Assembly: GCA_027491155.1 (NCBI GenBank)
Contig: JAIXWR010000020.1
Span: 93,043-157,042, forward strand
Direction of reading: 5' to 3'
Source: Verrucomicrobiaceae bacterium
Lineage (GTDB): Bacteria; Verrucomicrobiota; Verrucomicrobiia; Verrucomicrobiales; Akkermansiaceae
DNA length: 64,000 nucleotides
The first letter of the stretch is position 1. Every line of letters starts with the position of its first letter. A program made the position numbers and the translations under genes. Below are positions 1-7,903 of the stretch, in pieces. The notes under the pieces were generated by a model. The model saw nothing but the letters and a program-made list of their open reading frames with translations. It was not told the origin of the DNA and searched no databases.

Positions 1-2
1 GC

Positions 3-704
3 GGCGACACGCCGGACTTCGGACCCGACGACCTCGTCGTGGCCAACTCCAACTGGTCCGCGCAAGTGCTCCAGCGCTTCTTCCAGCGGCGCGGGGCACC
101 GGTGCTCCATCCGCCGGTCCTGTCGAAAACCCGTCATGCCCCGCAGCCGCGCGACCCCCTCGGTTTCGTCTGCCTCGGCCGGGTGGTGCCGGACAAGGAG
201 ATCGGGGTGATCATCGGCATCCTCGACCGCGTCCGCGCCGCCGGCCATGCGGTGACGCTCGACCTGTTGGGACATTTCGGCAACTGCCCCCATGCCCGCG
301 AGATCCGCCGCCTCGCCGACCAGCGCCGCGAGTGGATCCGCACGCCCGGCTTCCTGGGGCCCCGGGAAAAGGCGGAGCGGTTCGCGTCCCGCAGCTTCGG
401 GATTCACGCCTGCCGCGTCGAGGCCTTCGGCATCGCCGTCGCGGAAATGGCCGCCGCCGGCCTCGTGCCCTTCGTCCCCGCGGAAGGCGGCTCGCGGGAG
501 ATCGTCCCGGTGGCCGGTTTGGTCTATCAGGATCCCGATGATGCGGTCCGCAAGATCATCGCCCGAATCGAAGACCCCGCGGGCACGGAGGCCCTCCGCG
601 ATGTCGCCCGCGACCATGCCGCCCGCTTCAGCCCGGAAAACTTCGCCCGCAACCTGGTCGCCCTCGTGCAGGATTTCCTCGGCCGGCCGCTGACCCCGCC
701 CTGA
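3..704 (+). CDS. GT4-family glycosyltransferase, 5' end cut by window edge
   Basis: The reading frame is open to the left edge, so this is only the C-terminal part of a GT-B fold glycosyltransferase. A GTG lies at 39, but codons before it (GDTPDFGPDDLVV) read as natural protein, so it is not the start. The visible part has the linker ANSNWSA, the nucleotide-sugar domain opening GFVCLGRVVPDKE, and the GT4 signature EAFGIAVAEMAAAG, where two glutamates are seven residues apart and bind the donor sugar nucleotide. It should act on the cytoplasmic side in glycan or lipopolysaccharide assembly. The PIG-L deacetylase begins 10 nt downstream, which suggests one transcription unit. Acceptor and donor cannot be told from this fragment. 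Confidence 0.85.
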   Translation, partial: GDTPDFGPDDLVVANSNWSAQVLQRFFQRRGAPVLHPPVLSKTRHAPQPRDPLGFVCLGRVVPDKEIGVIIGILDRVRAAGHAVTLDLLGHFGNCPHAREIRRLADQRREWIRTPGFLGPREKAERFASRSFGIHACRVEAFGIAVAEMAAAGLVPFVPAEGGSREIVPVAGLVYQDPDDAVRKIIARIEDPAGTEALRDVARDHAARFSPENFARNLVALVQDFLGRPLTPP

Positions 705-714
705 ACCGACCGCC

Positions 715-1512
715 ATGTGGAGCAAGCTTTCCCAACGCCTCACCGACCCGCTCTTCTACCGCAAGCGCGGCCTCCAGCTCCTGCGCAAGATCCGCCCGCC
801 GCGCGCGCCGCGGCCGGTCGCGCTGGAGCACTTGTTAGAAAAACCCGGGCCGGTGCTGGTCGCCATCGCCCACCCCGATGACGAGCTGTTCGCCTCCGGC
901 CTGCTCTGCGAACTGACCGCGCGCGGCCGGGAATTCCACCTCGCCTGCCTGACCCGCGGCGAAGGCGGGATCACCGGCGGCGTTACCCGCGAGGAACTCG
1001 GGCGCCGGCGCGAGGCCGAACTCCGCGCTTCCGCCGCCGCGCTGGGAGCCGCGTCCGTGGAGTTCCTCGGCCACATCGATCCCCTCGGCAAGGCCCACCG
1101 CACCTTCGCGCCGGACGTTTCTGCGAGCGACCTCGCCGCGCAACTCGCCGGCCTGTTAGAACAACTCCGGCCCTCCCTGATCGTCACCCACGGCAGCGGC
1201 GGCGAGTATTGGCACCCGGCCCACCTACTGGTTCACCACGCCGTCTTCCAAGCCTCCGGAAACGCCCGCGACATCCTGACGATCCACGCCTGGCAGGAAA
1301 ACCACGCCCTGCCCGGCCTGCTGAACCGCGACGATCCCGCCGACCTCGTGATCGACGCCACGTCCCACCGCGACCAACGCCTCGCCGCCTTCCGCGCCCA
1401 CGCCTCCCAGCACGACTACTTCGCCGGCCACGGCGGCGGCTCGCTCGAAGGCTTCATCGACCTCACCGCCCGCGAGGCCTATCGCCATTACCCGGCGGCC
1501 ATCGTGGCGTGA
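715..1512 (+). CDS. PIG-L/LmbE-family deacetylase
   Basis: 265 residues. The zinc-binding signature AHPDDE is at about residue 53, followed by LTRGEGG and the RREAELRASAAALG helix typical of the family; the third metal-ligand region reads GEYWHPAHLLVHHAV. PIG-L enzymes remove N-acetyl groups from GlcNAc-type sugars or related conjugates. Together with the glycosyltransferase just upstream it fits sugar modification during glycan assembly. Two rare TTA leucine codons occur (835 and 1156). There is no signal peptide, so it is probably cytoplasmic. The family assignment is firm; the substrate is not known. Confidence 0.9.
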   Translation: MWSKLSQRLTDPLFYRKRGLQLLRKIRPPRAPRPVALEHLLEKPGPVLVAIAHPDDELFASGLLCELTARGREFHLACLTRGEGGITGGVTREELGRRREAELRASAAALGAASVEFLGHIDPLGKAHRTFAPDVSASDLAAQLAGLLEQLRPSLIVTHGSGGEYWHPAHLLVHHAVFQASGNARDILTIHAWQENHALPGLLNRDDPADLVIDATSHRDQRLAAFRAHASQHDYFAGHGGGSLEGFIDLTAREAYRHYPAAIVA

Positions 1513-1531
1513 CTCCTGCTCTCCGCCTGCC

Positions 1532-2932
1532 ATGCAGGCCGAAGAACTGGATACCCACCACAAGGCGCTCAAGATCAACCTCGATCCACGCTGGTACGGC
1601 ACGCTGGCCGAAATCGGAGCCGGCCAGGAAGTCGTGCGCTGGTTCTTCCGCGTCGGCGGCGCGGCCGGCACCGTCGCCAAGAGCATCTCTGCCTACGACA
1701 TGACCGTCAGCGACGCGATCTACGGCAGCGGCGACCGCTACGTCTCGCGCACCCGCCTGCAGGCGATGCTCGACCGCGAGTTCAAGCTCAACGTCGACCG
1801 TCTCGAGGAACGGCGCGGCGACACCACCGCCTTCTTCGCCTTCGCCGACACCGTGGTCGCGCGCAGCTTCAAGGGCGGCAACGAATGCCACGGCTGGATG
1901 GGCGTGAAATTCCAGTCCCGACCGCGCGACGAGCCGTCGCAGATCCTCATCCACGTCCGCATGCTCGACGCCGAGGCCTCGCTCCAGCAGGAAGCCCTCG
2001 GCGTGGTCGGCGTGAACCTGCTCTACGGCGCCTTCTTCCTCCACCACGAGCCCGAGCTGCTGGTCGAAAGCCTGCTCGACAAGCTGACCACCGGCCGCAT
2101 CGAGATCGACGTGATCGAGTTCCGCGGCATCGAGTTCCGCTCCGTCGACAACCGCCTGATCAGCCTCAAGCTCGTCCAGCTCGGCCTCAGCGGCGCGGCG
2201 ATGTTCGACCCCGGCGGCCAAGTACTACAACCCTCGGAGGTCCTTTACAAAAAGGCCGTTCTGGTCGAGCGCGGCAGCTTCCGCCCGCCGACCCACGTCA
2301 ACCTCGACATGCTCCAGTGCGCGCTGGAGAAATTCACCGCCGACCCCGACGTCGCCGGCAAGGAGGTGCTCCCCGTCTTCGAACTCACCATGCGCAACCT
2401 GCTGGCCGGCGGCGACGACGTGGACCGCCGCGACTTCCTCGCCCGCGCCGACCTGCTCGCCGCCTGCGGGAAGACGGTGATGATTTCCGACTACTTCGAA
2501 TACTACCGCCTCGCCGCCTACCTCTCCTGGCGGACGAAAGAGCGCATCGGCATCGTCATGGGCGCGCCCAGCCTGACCGAGCTGTTCGAGGAAAAATACT
2601 ACACCCAGCTCCCCGGCGGCATCCTCGAAAGCTTCGGCCGCCTCTTCAAAAACAACCTCAAGCTCTACGTCTATCCGCTCAAGAATGCGGCGACCGGCGA
2701 GCTGACCACCGTCGACAACCTGCAAGTCGCGCCCGAACTCAAGAAGCTCTACGGCTACCTCGCCGACCGCGGCAGCTTCGTCGCGCTCGACAACTTCAAC
2801 CCGGACTACCTCAGCATCTTCTCGCGCGAGGTCCTCAAGAAGATCGCCGCCGGCGACGAAAGCTGGACCGACATGGTACCGCCCCAGGTCGCCGACCTCA
2901 TCCGCCAGCGCCGCTTCTTCGGCTGCCGGTGA
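1532..2932 (+). CDS. conserved cytoplasmic protein of unknown function
   Basis: 466 residues, no signal peptide and no membrane segment. The N-terminal half carries the very regular stretches GTLAEIGAGQEVVRWFFRVG, AAGTVAKSISAYDM and FFAFADTVVARSF. I recognise these as a conserved family in Bacteroidota and Verrucomicrobiota that is often mislabelled as a TonB-dependent receptor or nicotinate-nucleotide adenylyltransferase; the sequence supports neither. It starts 20 nt after the PIG-L gene on the same strand and is probably cotranscribed, although gene order alone does not prove a shared role. No catalytic motif can be pointed out with confidence. Confidence 0.8.
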   Translation: MQAEELDTHHKALKINLDPRWYGTLAEIGAGQEVVRWFFRVGGAAGTVAKSISAYDMTVSDAIYGSGDRYVSRTRLQAMLDREFKLNVDRLEERRGDTTAFFAFADTVVARSFKGGNECHGWMGVKFQSRPRDEPSQILIHVRMLDAEASLQQEALGVVGVNLLYGAFFLHHEPELLVESLLDKLTTGRIEIDVIEFRGIEFRSVDNRLISLKLVQLGLSGAAMFDPGGQVLQPSEVLYKKAVLVERGSFRPPTHVNLDMLQCALEKFTADPDVAGKEVLPVFELTMRNLLAGGDDVDRRDFLARADLLAACGKTVMISDYFEYYRLAAYLSWRTKERIGIVMGAPSLTELFEEKYYTQLPGGILESFGRLFKNNLKLYVYPLKNAATGELTTVDNLQVAPELKKLYGYLADRGSFVALDNFNPDYLSIFSREVLKKIAAGDESWTDMVPPQVADLIRQRRFFGCR

Positions 2933-2997
2933 GGGTCAAAGACCACAGGGGGTGGAATCAAATTGCCAGATGACAGCACCCGCGCTATCATCCAGCA

Positions 2998-3426
2998 ATG
3001 CCGCCCCGCATTGTCGTGGATGCCAATGTTTTCATCGCCGCGCTGCTGAGTCCTGCCGGAATCAACCGGAAGGTGTTGCGGGCATGCTTGGGGGGAAAGG
3101 CCTTGCCGCTGATGGGTGCCGCCTTGTTTCACGAGTATGAAGACCTGCTGGGACGCGATGACTTGATGGCCACGTGCCCTTTGCCCCCTGCCGAACGAAA
3201 GCTTCTTCGCGAATCCTTCCTCTCGGTGGCGGAATGGGTTCGGGTCTACTACCTGTGGCGACCGAATCTCCCTGACGAGGGGGACAATCATCTCATCGAA
3301 CTGGCCGTCGCCGGTGCGGCGGAGGTGATCGTGACGCACAATCTTCGCGACCTCGACCGGGGCCTACTTCATTTCCCGAATCTCCGGATCCTTTCTCCCG
3401 AAACCTTTCTATCAACCCTGCCATGA
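2998..3426 (+). CDS. PIN-domain toxin (putative RNase)
   Basis: 142 residues of PIN_3 type. It starts with the beta-strand IVVDANVFIAALL, whose Asp is the first metal ligand. The second acidic site is HEYEDLL, the third DEGDNHLIELAV, followed by the usual EVIVTHNLRDL strand. Such proteins are Mg2+-dependent ribonucleases neutralised by a small DNA-binding partner. The stop overlaps the start of the antitoxin gene by four bases (ATGA at 3423-3426), so the pair is translationally coupled, with toxin first, the less common order. G+C at third positions is lower than in the neighbours, which suggests acquisition by transfer. Confidence 0.85.
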   Translation: MPPRIVVDANVFIAALLSPAGINRKVLRACLGGKALPLMGAALFHEYEDLLGRDDLMATCPLPPAERKLLRESFLSVAEWVRVYYLWRPNLPDEGDNHLIELAVAGAAEVIVTHNLRDLDRGLLHFPNLRILSPETFLSTLP

Positions 3427-3656
3427 GCATTCTAACGATCCGTCTGCCCGACGATAAACACGCCAGGCTTCGCCAACTGGCCAAGCACCGGGACATCAGC
3501 ATCAACAAACTGATTGAAGAGTTCGCGACGATCGGCATTGCCGAATTCGACGCGGAAACCCGCTTCCGTGCCCTGGCCGCGAACGGCTCCGCGGACGCGG
3601 GTCTCGCCTTGCTGGACAAGCTCGACGCGGCCTTCGCCCGGCCGCCGGGGAGCTGA
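3423..3656 (+). CDS. ribbon-helix-helix antitoxin of the PIN toxin
   Basis: 77 residues. The N-terminus SILTIRLPDDKHARLRQLAK followed by DISINKLIEEFA is a standard Arc/CopG-type ribbon-helix-helix fold: a DNA-binding beta strand, then two helices. The C-terminal tail, rich in Ala and Asp, would wrap the toxin. It is expected to bind the PIN protein and repress its own promoter upstream of 2998. Nearly the whole gene lies over the 3' end of the DUF1294 gene on the other strand (3432-4361), so the antitoxin mRNA is antisense to that message. Confidence 0.85.
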   Translation: MSILTIRLPDDKHARLRQLAKHRDISINKLIEEFATIGIAEFDAETRFRALAANGSADAGLALLDKLDAAFARPPGS

Positions 3657-4361
3657 AGGTCCACGTGACCAACCGGAGCCAGGCGCTTCGGCGATTCGCC
3701 AGTCCCCCGGTTGATCTTCGCCGATCCCGCCCGCGCTCGCGCTCACCCGCTTCCACACCGCATCGATCAGCGCCGAGTTCGTCAGCTCGTCGATCGCGAT
3801 GAATTGATGGATCGCGACGGCCAGCCAGAAGGCACCCTGGAAGGAGCGCTTCACCGTCTTGTGGCGGAACCTCCGCTGCGCAAGGAAGGCCCCCGGCCAG
3901 CCGCCGAGGATCTCCACGAGATGGAGCGTCGTCTCCTCCACCCGCCAGCCCCCTTCCCGCGCCCGGCGCTTGTCGGAAGCATAAAGGCACCACGCCACCA
4001 AGGAGGCGACCGCATACCAGGCGGGAATCACCCACCACGGGAAGCCGTCATGGATGCCACCCGCGACGGGTGCCACCAGCAGCAAGGCCAGCACCCCCCA
4101 CGCCCCGGGCCCGATCCGTGCCGCCTGCTTCACCAGCCGCACCGCCGTCGCCCGCGGCCGGCCCTGCTCGTCCGTGCCCGGCGTGAAGGTCACCTCGTCC
4201 CCCGCCGCCGGCCGCCGCTGCCCGGGAGCGAAGTCCTTGATGTGCGCGAACACCCGCCTCCCGCCTGCATCGATCCAGCCGTAACCCTTGGCATCGTGCC
4301 ATTCGGCAAGGCGGAAAGGTCCCGCCTTTGTGACATCCTCCGCGCGATGACCTTCTAACAT
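3432..4361 (-). CDS. cold-shock domain plus DUF1294 membrane protein, with antisense-derived tail
   Basis: About 309 residues from the ATG at 4361; a GTG ten codons upstream (4391) is an alternative. The N-terminus is an OB-fold cold-shock domain (FRLAEWHDAKGYGWI, then VFAHIKDF). Two or three hydrophobic helices follow, then the DUF1294 signature: YASDKRRA, LHLVEILGGWPGAFLAQ, RHKTVKRSFQGAFW. DUF1294 proteins are small inner-membrane proteins of unknown role and usually end soon after this motif. Here the frame runs on for about 90 more residues, reading through the antisense strand of the antitoxin gene, with low-complexity composition. The tail is probably not native; it likely reflects arrival of the toxin-antitoxin pair at the 3' end. 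Confidence 0.75.
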   Translation of the reverse strand: MLEGHRAEDVTKAGPFRLAEWHDAKGYGWIDAGGRRVFAHIKDFAPGQRRPAAGDEVTFTPGTDEQGRPRATAVRLVKQAARIGPGAWGVLALLLVAPVAGGIHDGFPWWVIPAWYAVASLVAWCLYASDKRRAREGGWRVEETTLHLVEILGGWPGAFLAQRRFRHKTVKRSFQGAFWLAVAIHQFIAIDELTNSALIDAVWKRVSASAGGIGEDQPGDWRIAEAPGSGWSRGPSAPRRPGEGRVELVQQGETRVRGAVRGQGTEAGFRVEFGNADRRELFNQFVDADVPVLGQLAKPGVFIVGQTDR

Positions 4362-4590
4362 GCGGCCGGAGGAATCCGTGGAATTTCGCACGATGTAAAG
4401 GATATCACCGGCCGGCTTGCCGCCCGCCCGGTTCTCCCGCGAGCGCCCATCTCTCTCGTGGCCTTCGGACTCTCACGCCACATCCCGGGGACACGCTCCG
4501 GGCACCAAGGGCGCGTCCAACACCAGCCGAGGCCAATGGCGGGGGATCGAAGCAAATCGCCTGCCTCTCTGTTTCATGTCCCTCTGTTTC

Positions 4591-4663
4591 ACAATGGGGG
4601 CCTGCGGCAGGATGTCGCGGCCACGGTTCGCTCCATCGCCTGCCGCGGGTTGGGCCCCATTGT
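4591..4663. other. 73-nt two-tier inverted repeat in intergenic DNA
   Basis: A 9-nt perfect outer stem (ACAATGGGG at 4591-4599 with CCCCATTGT at 4655-4663) encloses a second stem of 10 matches in 11 (CCTGCGGCAGG at 4601-4611 with CCTGCCGCGGG at 4639-4649). It sits in the gap between the DUF1294 gene and the small membrane protein at 4731. No T-run follows, so it does not look like a simple terminator. It could be a structured leader RNA or a REP-like element. The rest of the 4362-4730 gap shows nothing recognisable. Confidence 0.5.
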
Positions 4664-4730
4664 TTTCGCTCTCGCTTCATGGTAGAGACATGTCTCAAAT
4701 TCTCTGAACTCCACCGCCCCGTTGCCGCCG

Positions 4731-5009
4731 ATGTCTTCTCCCGATTCTCCCTACGCCCCGCCCTCCTCGCCGCCTTCGCCCGCTCTTCTTCGGAAAAAGG
4801 TGCCGCCCTTCCTCGTCCGGCTCACCCTGCTGGGCGTCCCCACCCGCAAGGCCCTGCTGGGCTATCTCTGGCTCTCCATCGTCTTGACCGTGGCGATGAT
4901 CCTTTGGGCCGGCCGGGTGGGATTGCTGGCGATCCTCGCCGTGGTGATGTACGGCTGGGCCTTGAAGTGGATGGACAAGCACGGCGACTGGCAGAGTCCC
5001 CGCGGGTGA
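4731..5009 (+). CDS. small two-helix membrane protein
   Basis: 92 residues from the ATG at 4731; a TTG three codons upstream (4722) is also possible. The first 25 residues are Pro/Ser-rich and likely disordered. Two adjacent transmembrane helices follow (ALLGYLWLSIVLTVAMILWA and VGLLAILAVVMYGWALKWM). The end is short and polar, around WMDKHGDW. I do not recognise a family. The hydrophobic pattern and codon bias match the surrounding real genes. It is preceded by the structured repeat at 4591-4663. Confidence 0.6.
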   Translation: MSSPDSPYAPPSSPPSPALLRKKVPPFLVRLTLLGVPTRKALLGYLWLSIVLTVAMILWAGRVGLLAILAVVMYGWALKWMDKHGDWQSPRG

Positions 5010-5103
5010 GGGCAAGCGAACAAGGGCCGGGCCGTGCAAATCCGGCTGTCCCTTGGTTCATACGGCAAGCGCCACTTCTCCGGCACCCGCTGAAACCCGA
5101 TGC

Positions 5104-5673
5104 TTAACGGGTCGCGGCCGCTGATTCCTTGCGTTGGAATGCGGCGCAGTGCTCCGGAAAGAAGTGCTTTCGGGTCAGCCAGAACGCCGTTACCGCAGTG
5201 CCGCCCGTGCCATCGGCATGTGCCTCATGGGTCCGGATCACGGGCGGCGTCCGCTCCCATTCGTCGAGAAACGACATGACCTGGATGGTCGAGTGGTCGC
5301 CGCCGCGGGACAGTTTCGCGTCCTCCTTCAGGATGAAATCCAGCGCCTTCCCGTTCGCGTTCACCGCATAGTCGTAGCCGGCCAGGGCAAGATCGAACTC
5401 ATGATCGCGCCGGAGATCGGTCCGCCCGATCAGATCCCGGAACTGCGGGTCTTTCTCCCCCGCCGCACGCAGGATAAGCCACAGCATGCGACGCCGTTCG
5501 GCATGGTCGCGATCCGTATCGTCGGCGAGCTTCCTGAGTTCCTTGGGCCGGTAAGCTTCGTGCGGACTGTAATCGATCGCCATGAACCGCCACGGATCTT
5601 GCTGGAGTTGGTTGGCGTCATGGCATGAGGCCATGAAAAGCAGCGGCAGTGTCAACGCGGCGATCGGAAACAT
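5104..5673 (-). CDS. lipoprotein of unknown function
   Basis: 189 residues from the ATG at 5673, chosen because GGAG lies at a proper distance upstream and a clean signal peptide follows; an ATG four codons earlier is possible. The signal sequence ends in the lipobox LLFMASC, so the protein should be lipidated and exported. The mature part is polar and helical, with no motif I know. It is divergently arranged with the phosphatase at 5777 across a short gap, which may hold both promoters. Confidence 0.7.
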   Translation of the reverse strand: MFPIAALTLPLLFMASCHDANQLQQDPWRFMAIDYSPHEAYRPKELRKLADDTDRDHAERRRMLWLILRAAGEKDPQFRDLIGRTDLRRDHEFDLALAGYDYAVNANGKALDFILKEDAKLSRGGDHSTIQVMSFLDEWERTPPVIRTHEAHADGTGGTAVTAFWLTRKHFFPEHCAAFQRKESAAATR

Positions 5674-5776
5674 TCGGTGCTCCATAGAATCGTGATGGGG
5701 TTAGATGATGCGGAGACCGCGGACAAGCCGATTCGCCCCCTTGACCCGAAACCGTCTTCTCCCGATCTTCCAACCC

Positions 5777-6748
5777 ATGGGCCGACCGATCCCTCCGTGG
5801 TTGAAGCGTGTCTTGGCACGGGTTCCAGCGCTGCTGCTCGGAATTGCCTTCCTCGGCACCGCGGCTTCCCCGCTGGGTCTCTGGTCGAGCCACCTGGAAC
5901 GGCTGAGCCACTTTCGTTTCGCGTGGATCGTGCTGTTGATCCTGCTGCTGGCCTTCTTCCTCAAGCGCGGCCGCCGCTCCGCCATCGCCAGCGGCGTCCT
6001 GCTCGCGGGATCCCTGCTGACGATCCTCCCCTACTGGATCCCTCCCACGCGACCTTCAGAACAGGACAAAGCACTCAAGTTCATCGCCTGGAACCTGCTG
6101 TGGGAAAACCCGCGGAAAGACAAGGCGCTGCCATGGTTGTTAGAGCAGGATGCCGACGTGGTCGTGCTGAGCGAATGCACGACCGACTGGCGCGCGCGGC
6201 TGGAGAAGCTTTCGGCCGTCTATCCTTACCGCATCGACAGCGGCCGCGACGGCGCGGAAGGGATGTGGCTGCTCAGCCGGCACCCGCTCGATGCCCCCGA
6301 CCCCGCCGGCCTCGCCGCGGGCAAGCCATGGATTTCCACGGTCATGCACGCGCCGCAGGGCCCGGTCCGGATCCTCGGCATGCACCCGCGCACCCCCCGC
6401 TCCGGCCATCGCTTCGACGAGAGGAACGGGCAGTATGAGAAAGCGGCGGCCATCGCCGCGGCGTCGGACATCCCCGTGGTCCTCCTCGGCGACCTGAACT
6501 GCACGCCCTTTTCGCCATGGTTCCGCCGTCTGCTGCGTGCCGGACGCTTGCAGGACACCGGAAAGGGCTTCGGCCTGCCCGTGACCTGGCGACGCCACGG
6601 CATCGGCCTGCCGATCGACCACATCCTCGTCAGCCGCTCGTGGCAGGTGCTCGAACGCCGGGTCCACCCCGACCGCATGGGCTCCGATCATCATCCGGTC
6701 ATCGCCGTGCTGGTGCCGGCGGATGATGGAAAGGCGGCGGCCGACTGA
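5777..6748 (+). CDS. endonuclease/exonuclease/phosphatase-family protein, membrane anchored
   Basis: About 323 residues. Three hydrophobic segments fill the first 95 residues (PALLLGIAFLGTA, FAWIVLLILLLAFFL, GVLLAGSLLTILPYW). The EEP catalytic domain follows with motifs in order: KFIAWNL (Asn), VVVLSE (metal-binding Glu), ILGMHPRTP, LLGDLNCTPFS (catalytic Asp and Asn), IDHILVS, GSDHHPVIAVL (final Asp-His). The domain should face the periplasm. Family members cut phosphodiesters in nucleic acids, lipids or inositol phosphates; the substrate here is unknown. An in-frame ATG at 5705 would add 24 basic residues, so the start is uncertain. Confidence 0.85.
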   Translation: MGRPIPPWLKRVLARVPALLLGIAFLGTAASPLGLWSSHLERLSHFRFAWIVLLILLLAFFLKRGRRSAIASGVLLAGSLLTILPYWIPPTRPSEQDKALKFIAWNLLWENPRKDKALPWLLEQDADVVVLSECTTDWRARLEKLSAVYPYRIDSGRDGAEGMWLLSRHPLDAPDPAGLAAGKPWISTVMHAPQGPVRILGMHPRTPRSGHRFDERNGQYEKAAAIAAASDIPVVLLGDLNCTPFSPWFRRLLRAGRLQDTGKGFGLPVTWRRHGIGLPIDHILVSRSWQVLERRVHPDRMGSDHHPVIAVLVPADDGKAAAD

Positions 6749-6838
6749 ACGAATGCCGCCGATCCCGCGGTATGGCTCTTCCTGCCGGCAATGCTCCGGC
6801 CTTGTATCCACGGTTCATCCACCTAGCATCACGCCATC

Positions 6839-7651
6839 ATGAAAACCCGCTCCGCCGTTCTTTTCGTTTCCCTGTTCTCCGCCGCCGCGTTCGCCCAGGA
6901 CGCCAAGCCGCTCAAGGTGATGCTTATCACCGGCGGCTGCTGCCACGACTACAAGGCCCAGACCGAGATTCTCAAGACCGGCCTCGAGGAGCGGATCAAC
7001 GTGACGGTCACCCAGGTCCACGTCGACGACAAGAGCACCAAGCCCGCCCTGCCGATCTACGGCAATCCCGACTACGCCGCGGGCTACGACGTGGTGATCC
7101 ACGACGAGTGCGCCGCCGACATCAAGGACGTGGAGGTCGTGAAAGGCGTGCTCAAGCCGCACGACGAGGGCATCCCCGCCGTCGCCCTGCACTGCGCGAT
7201 GCACAGCTACCGCACCGGCGATTTCCGCAAGACGGTCGAGACCCTGGGCGGCGACGGTTCGCTGTGGTTCGAGTTCCTCGGCCTGCAGTCCAGCGGCCAC
7301 GGCCCGCAGAAGCCGATCGACATCTCCTACACCGACAAGAACCACCCGGTGACCAAGGGACTGTCCGATTGGACCACCATCAACGAGGAGCTCTACAACA
7401 ACCACCGCCTGTTCGACGCCGCCAAGCCGCTCGCCACCGGCAAGCAGGACAAGCAGGAGGCGGTCGTCGTCTGGACCAACCTCCACGGCCCGAAGAAGAC
7501 CCGCGTCTTCGCCACCACCATCGGCCACAACAACGCCACGGTGGAGGACGACCGCTACCTCGACCTCGTGGCCAAGGGCCTGCTCTGGGCCGCCGGCAAG
7601 CTCGGCGACGACGGCAAGCCCGCCGCCGGCTACGGCCGCCCGAAAAAGTGA
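6839..7651 (+). CDS. ThuA-like domain secreted protein 1
   Basis: 270 residues with a signal peptide (MKTRSAVLFVSLF..AAAFAQ). The ThuA-like fold, related to class I glutamine amidotransferases, begins with LKVMLITGGCCHDY. It continues with YDVVIHDECAADI, IPAVALHCAMHSYR and the substrate-side region KNHPVTKGLSDW, then RVFATTIGHNNATVEDDRY. ThuA proteins are linked to carbohydrate (trehalose and glycoside) use and are multiplied in Verrucomicrobiota and Planctomycetota, often beside sulfatases. Exact chemistry is unknown. A second ThuA-like gene lies at 53525. No clear operon partner is adjacent. Confidence 0.9.
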   Translation: MKTRSAVLFVSLFSAAAFAQDAKPLKVMLITGGCCHDYKAQTEILKTGLEERINVTVTQVHVDDKSTKPALPIYGNPDYAAGYDVVIHDECAADIKDVEVVKGVLKPHDEGIPAVALHCAMHSYRTGDFRKTVETLGGDGSLWFEFLGLQSSGHGPQKPIDISYTDKNHPVTKGLSDWTTINEELYNNHRLFDAAKPLATGKQDKQEAVVVWTNLHGPKKTRVFATTIGHNNATVEDDRYLDLVAKGLLWAAGKLGDDGKPAAGYGRPKK

Positions 7652-7903
7652 GGCGCCCCCTCGCGACCCGGGTCCAAGGGACGGCGGCTTAGGGCGGCGC
7701 GCCTTCGTCGCCTTCCCGCCGATTTCACCCTGCGTGAGACATTGGCGGTCCGGTCCGGATAGCGTTCGTCATGCTTTCCGCTGCCTCGTCCGGGCGGTCC
7801 CGGCGCATGCCGTCCTCAAGCACGGAATCGGTCCGCGGCTTGAGGTCGGTCGCTACAGCTGCGGGCGCGGGAGGAGACGCCCGGGCTGCGGCCCTCGCCC
7901 GGA

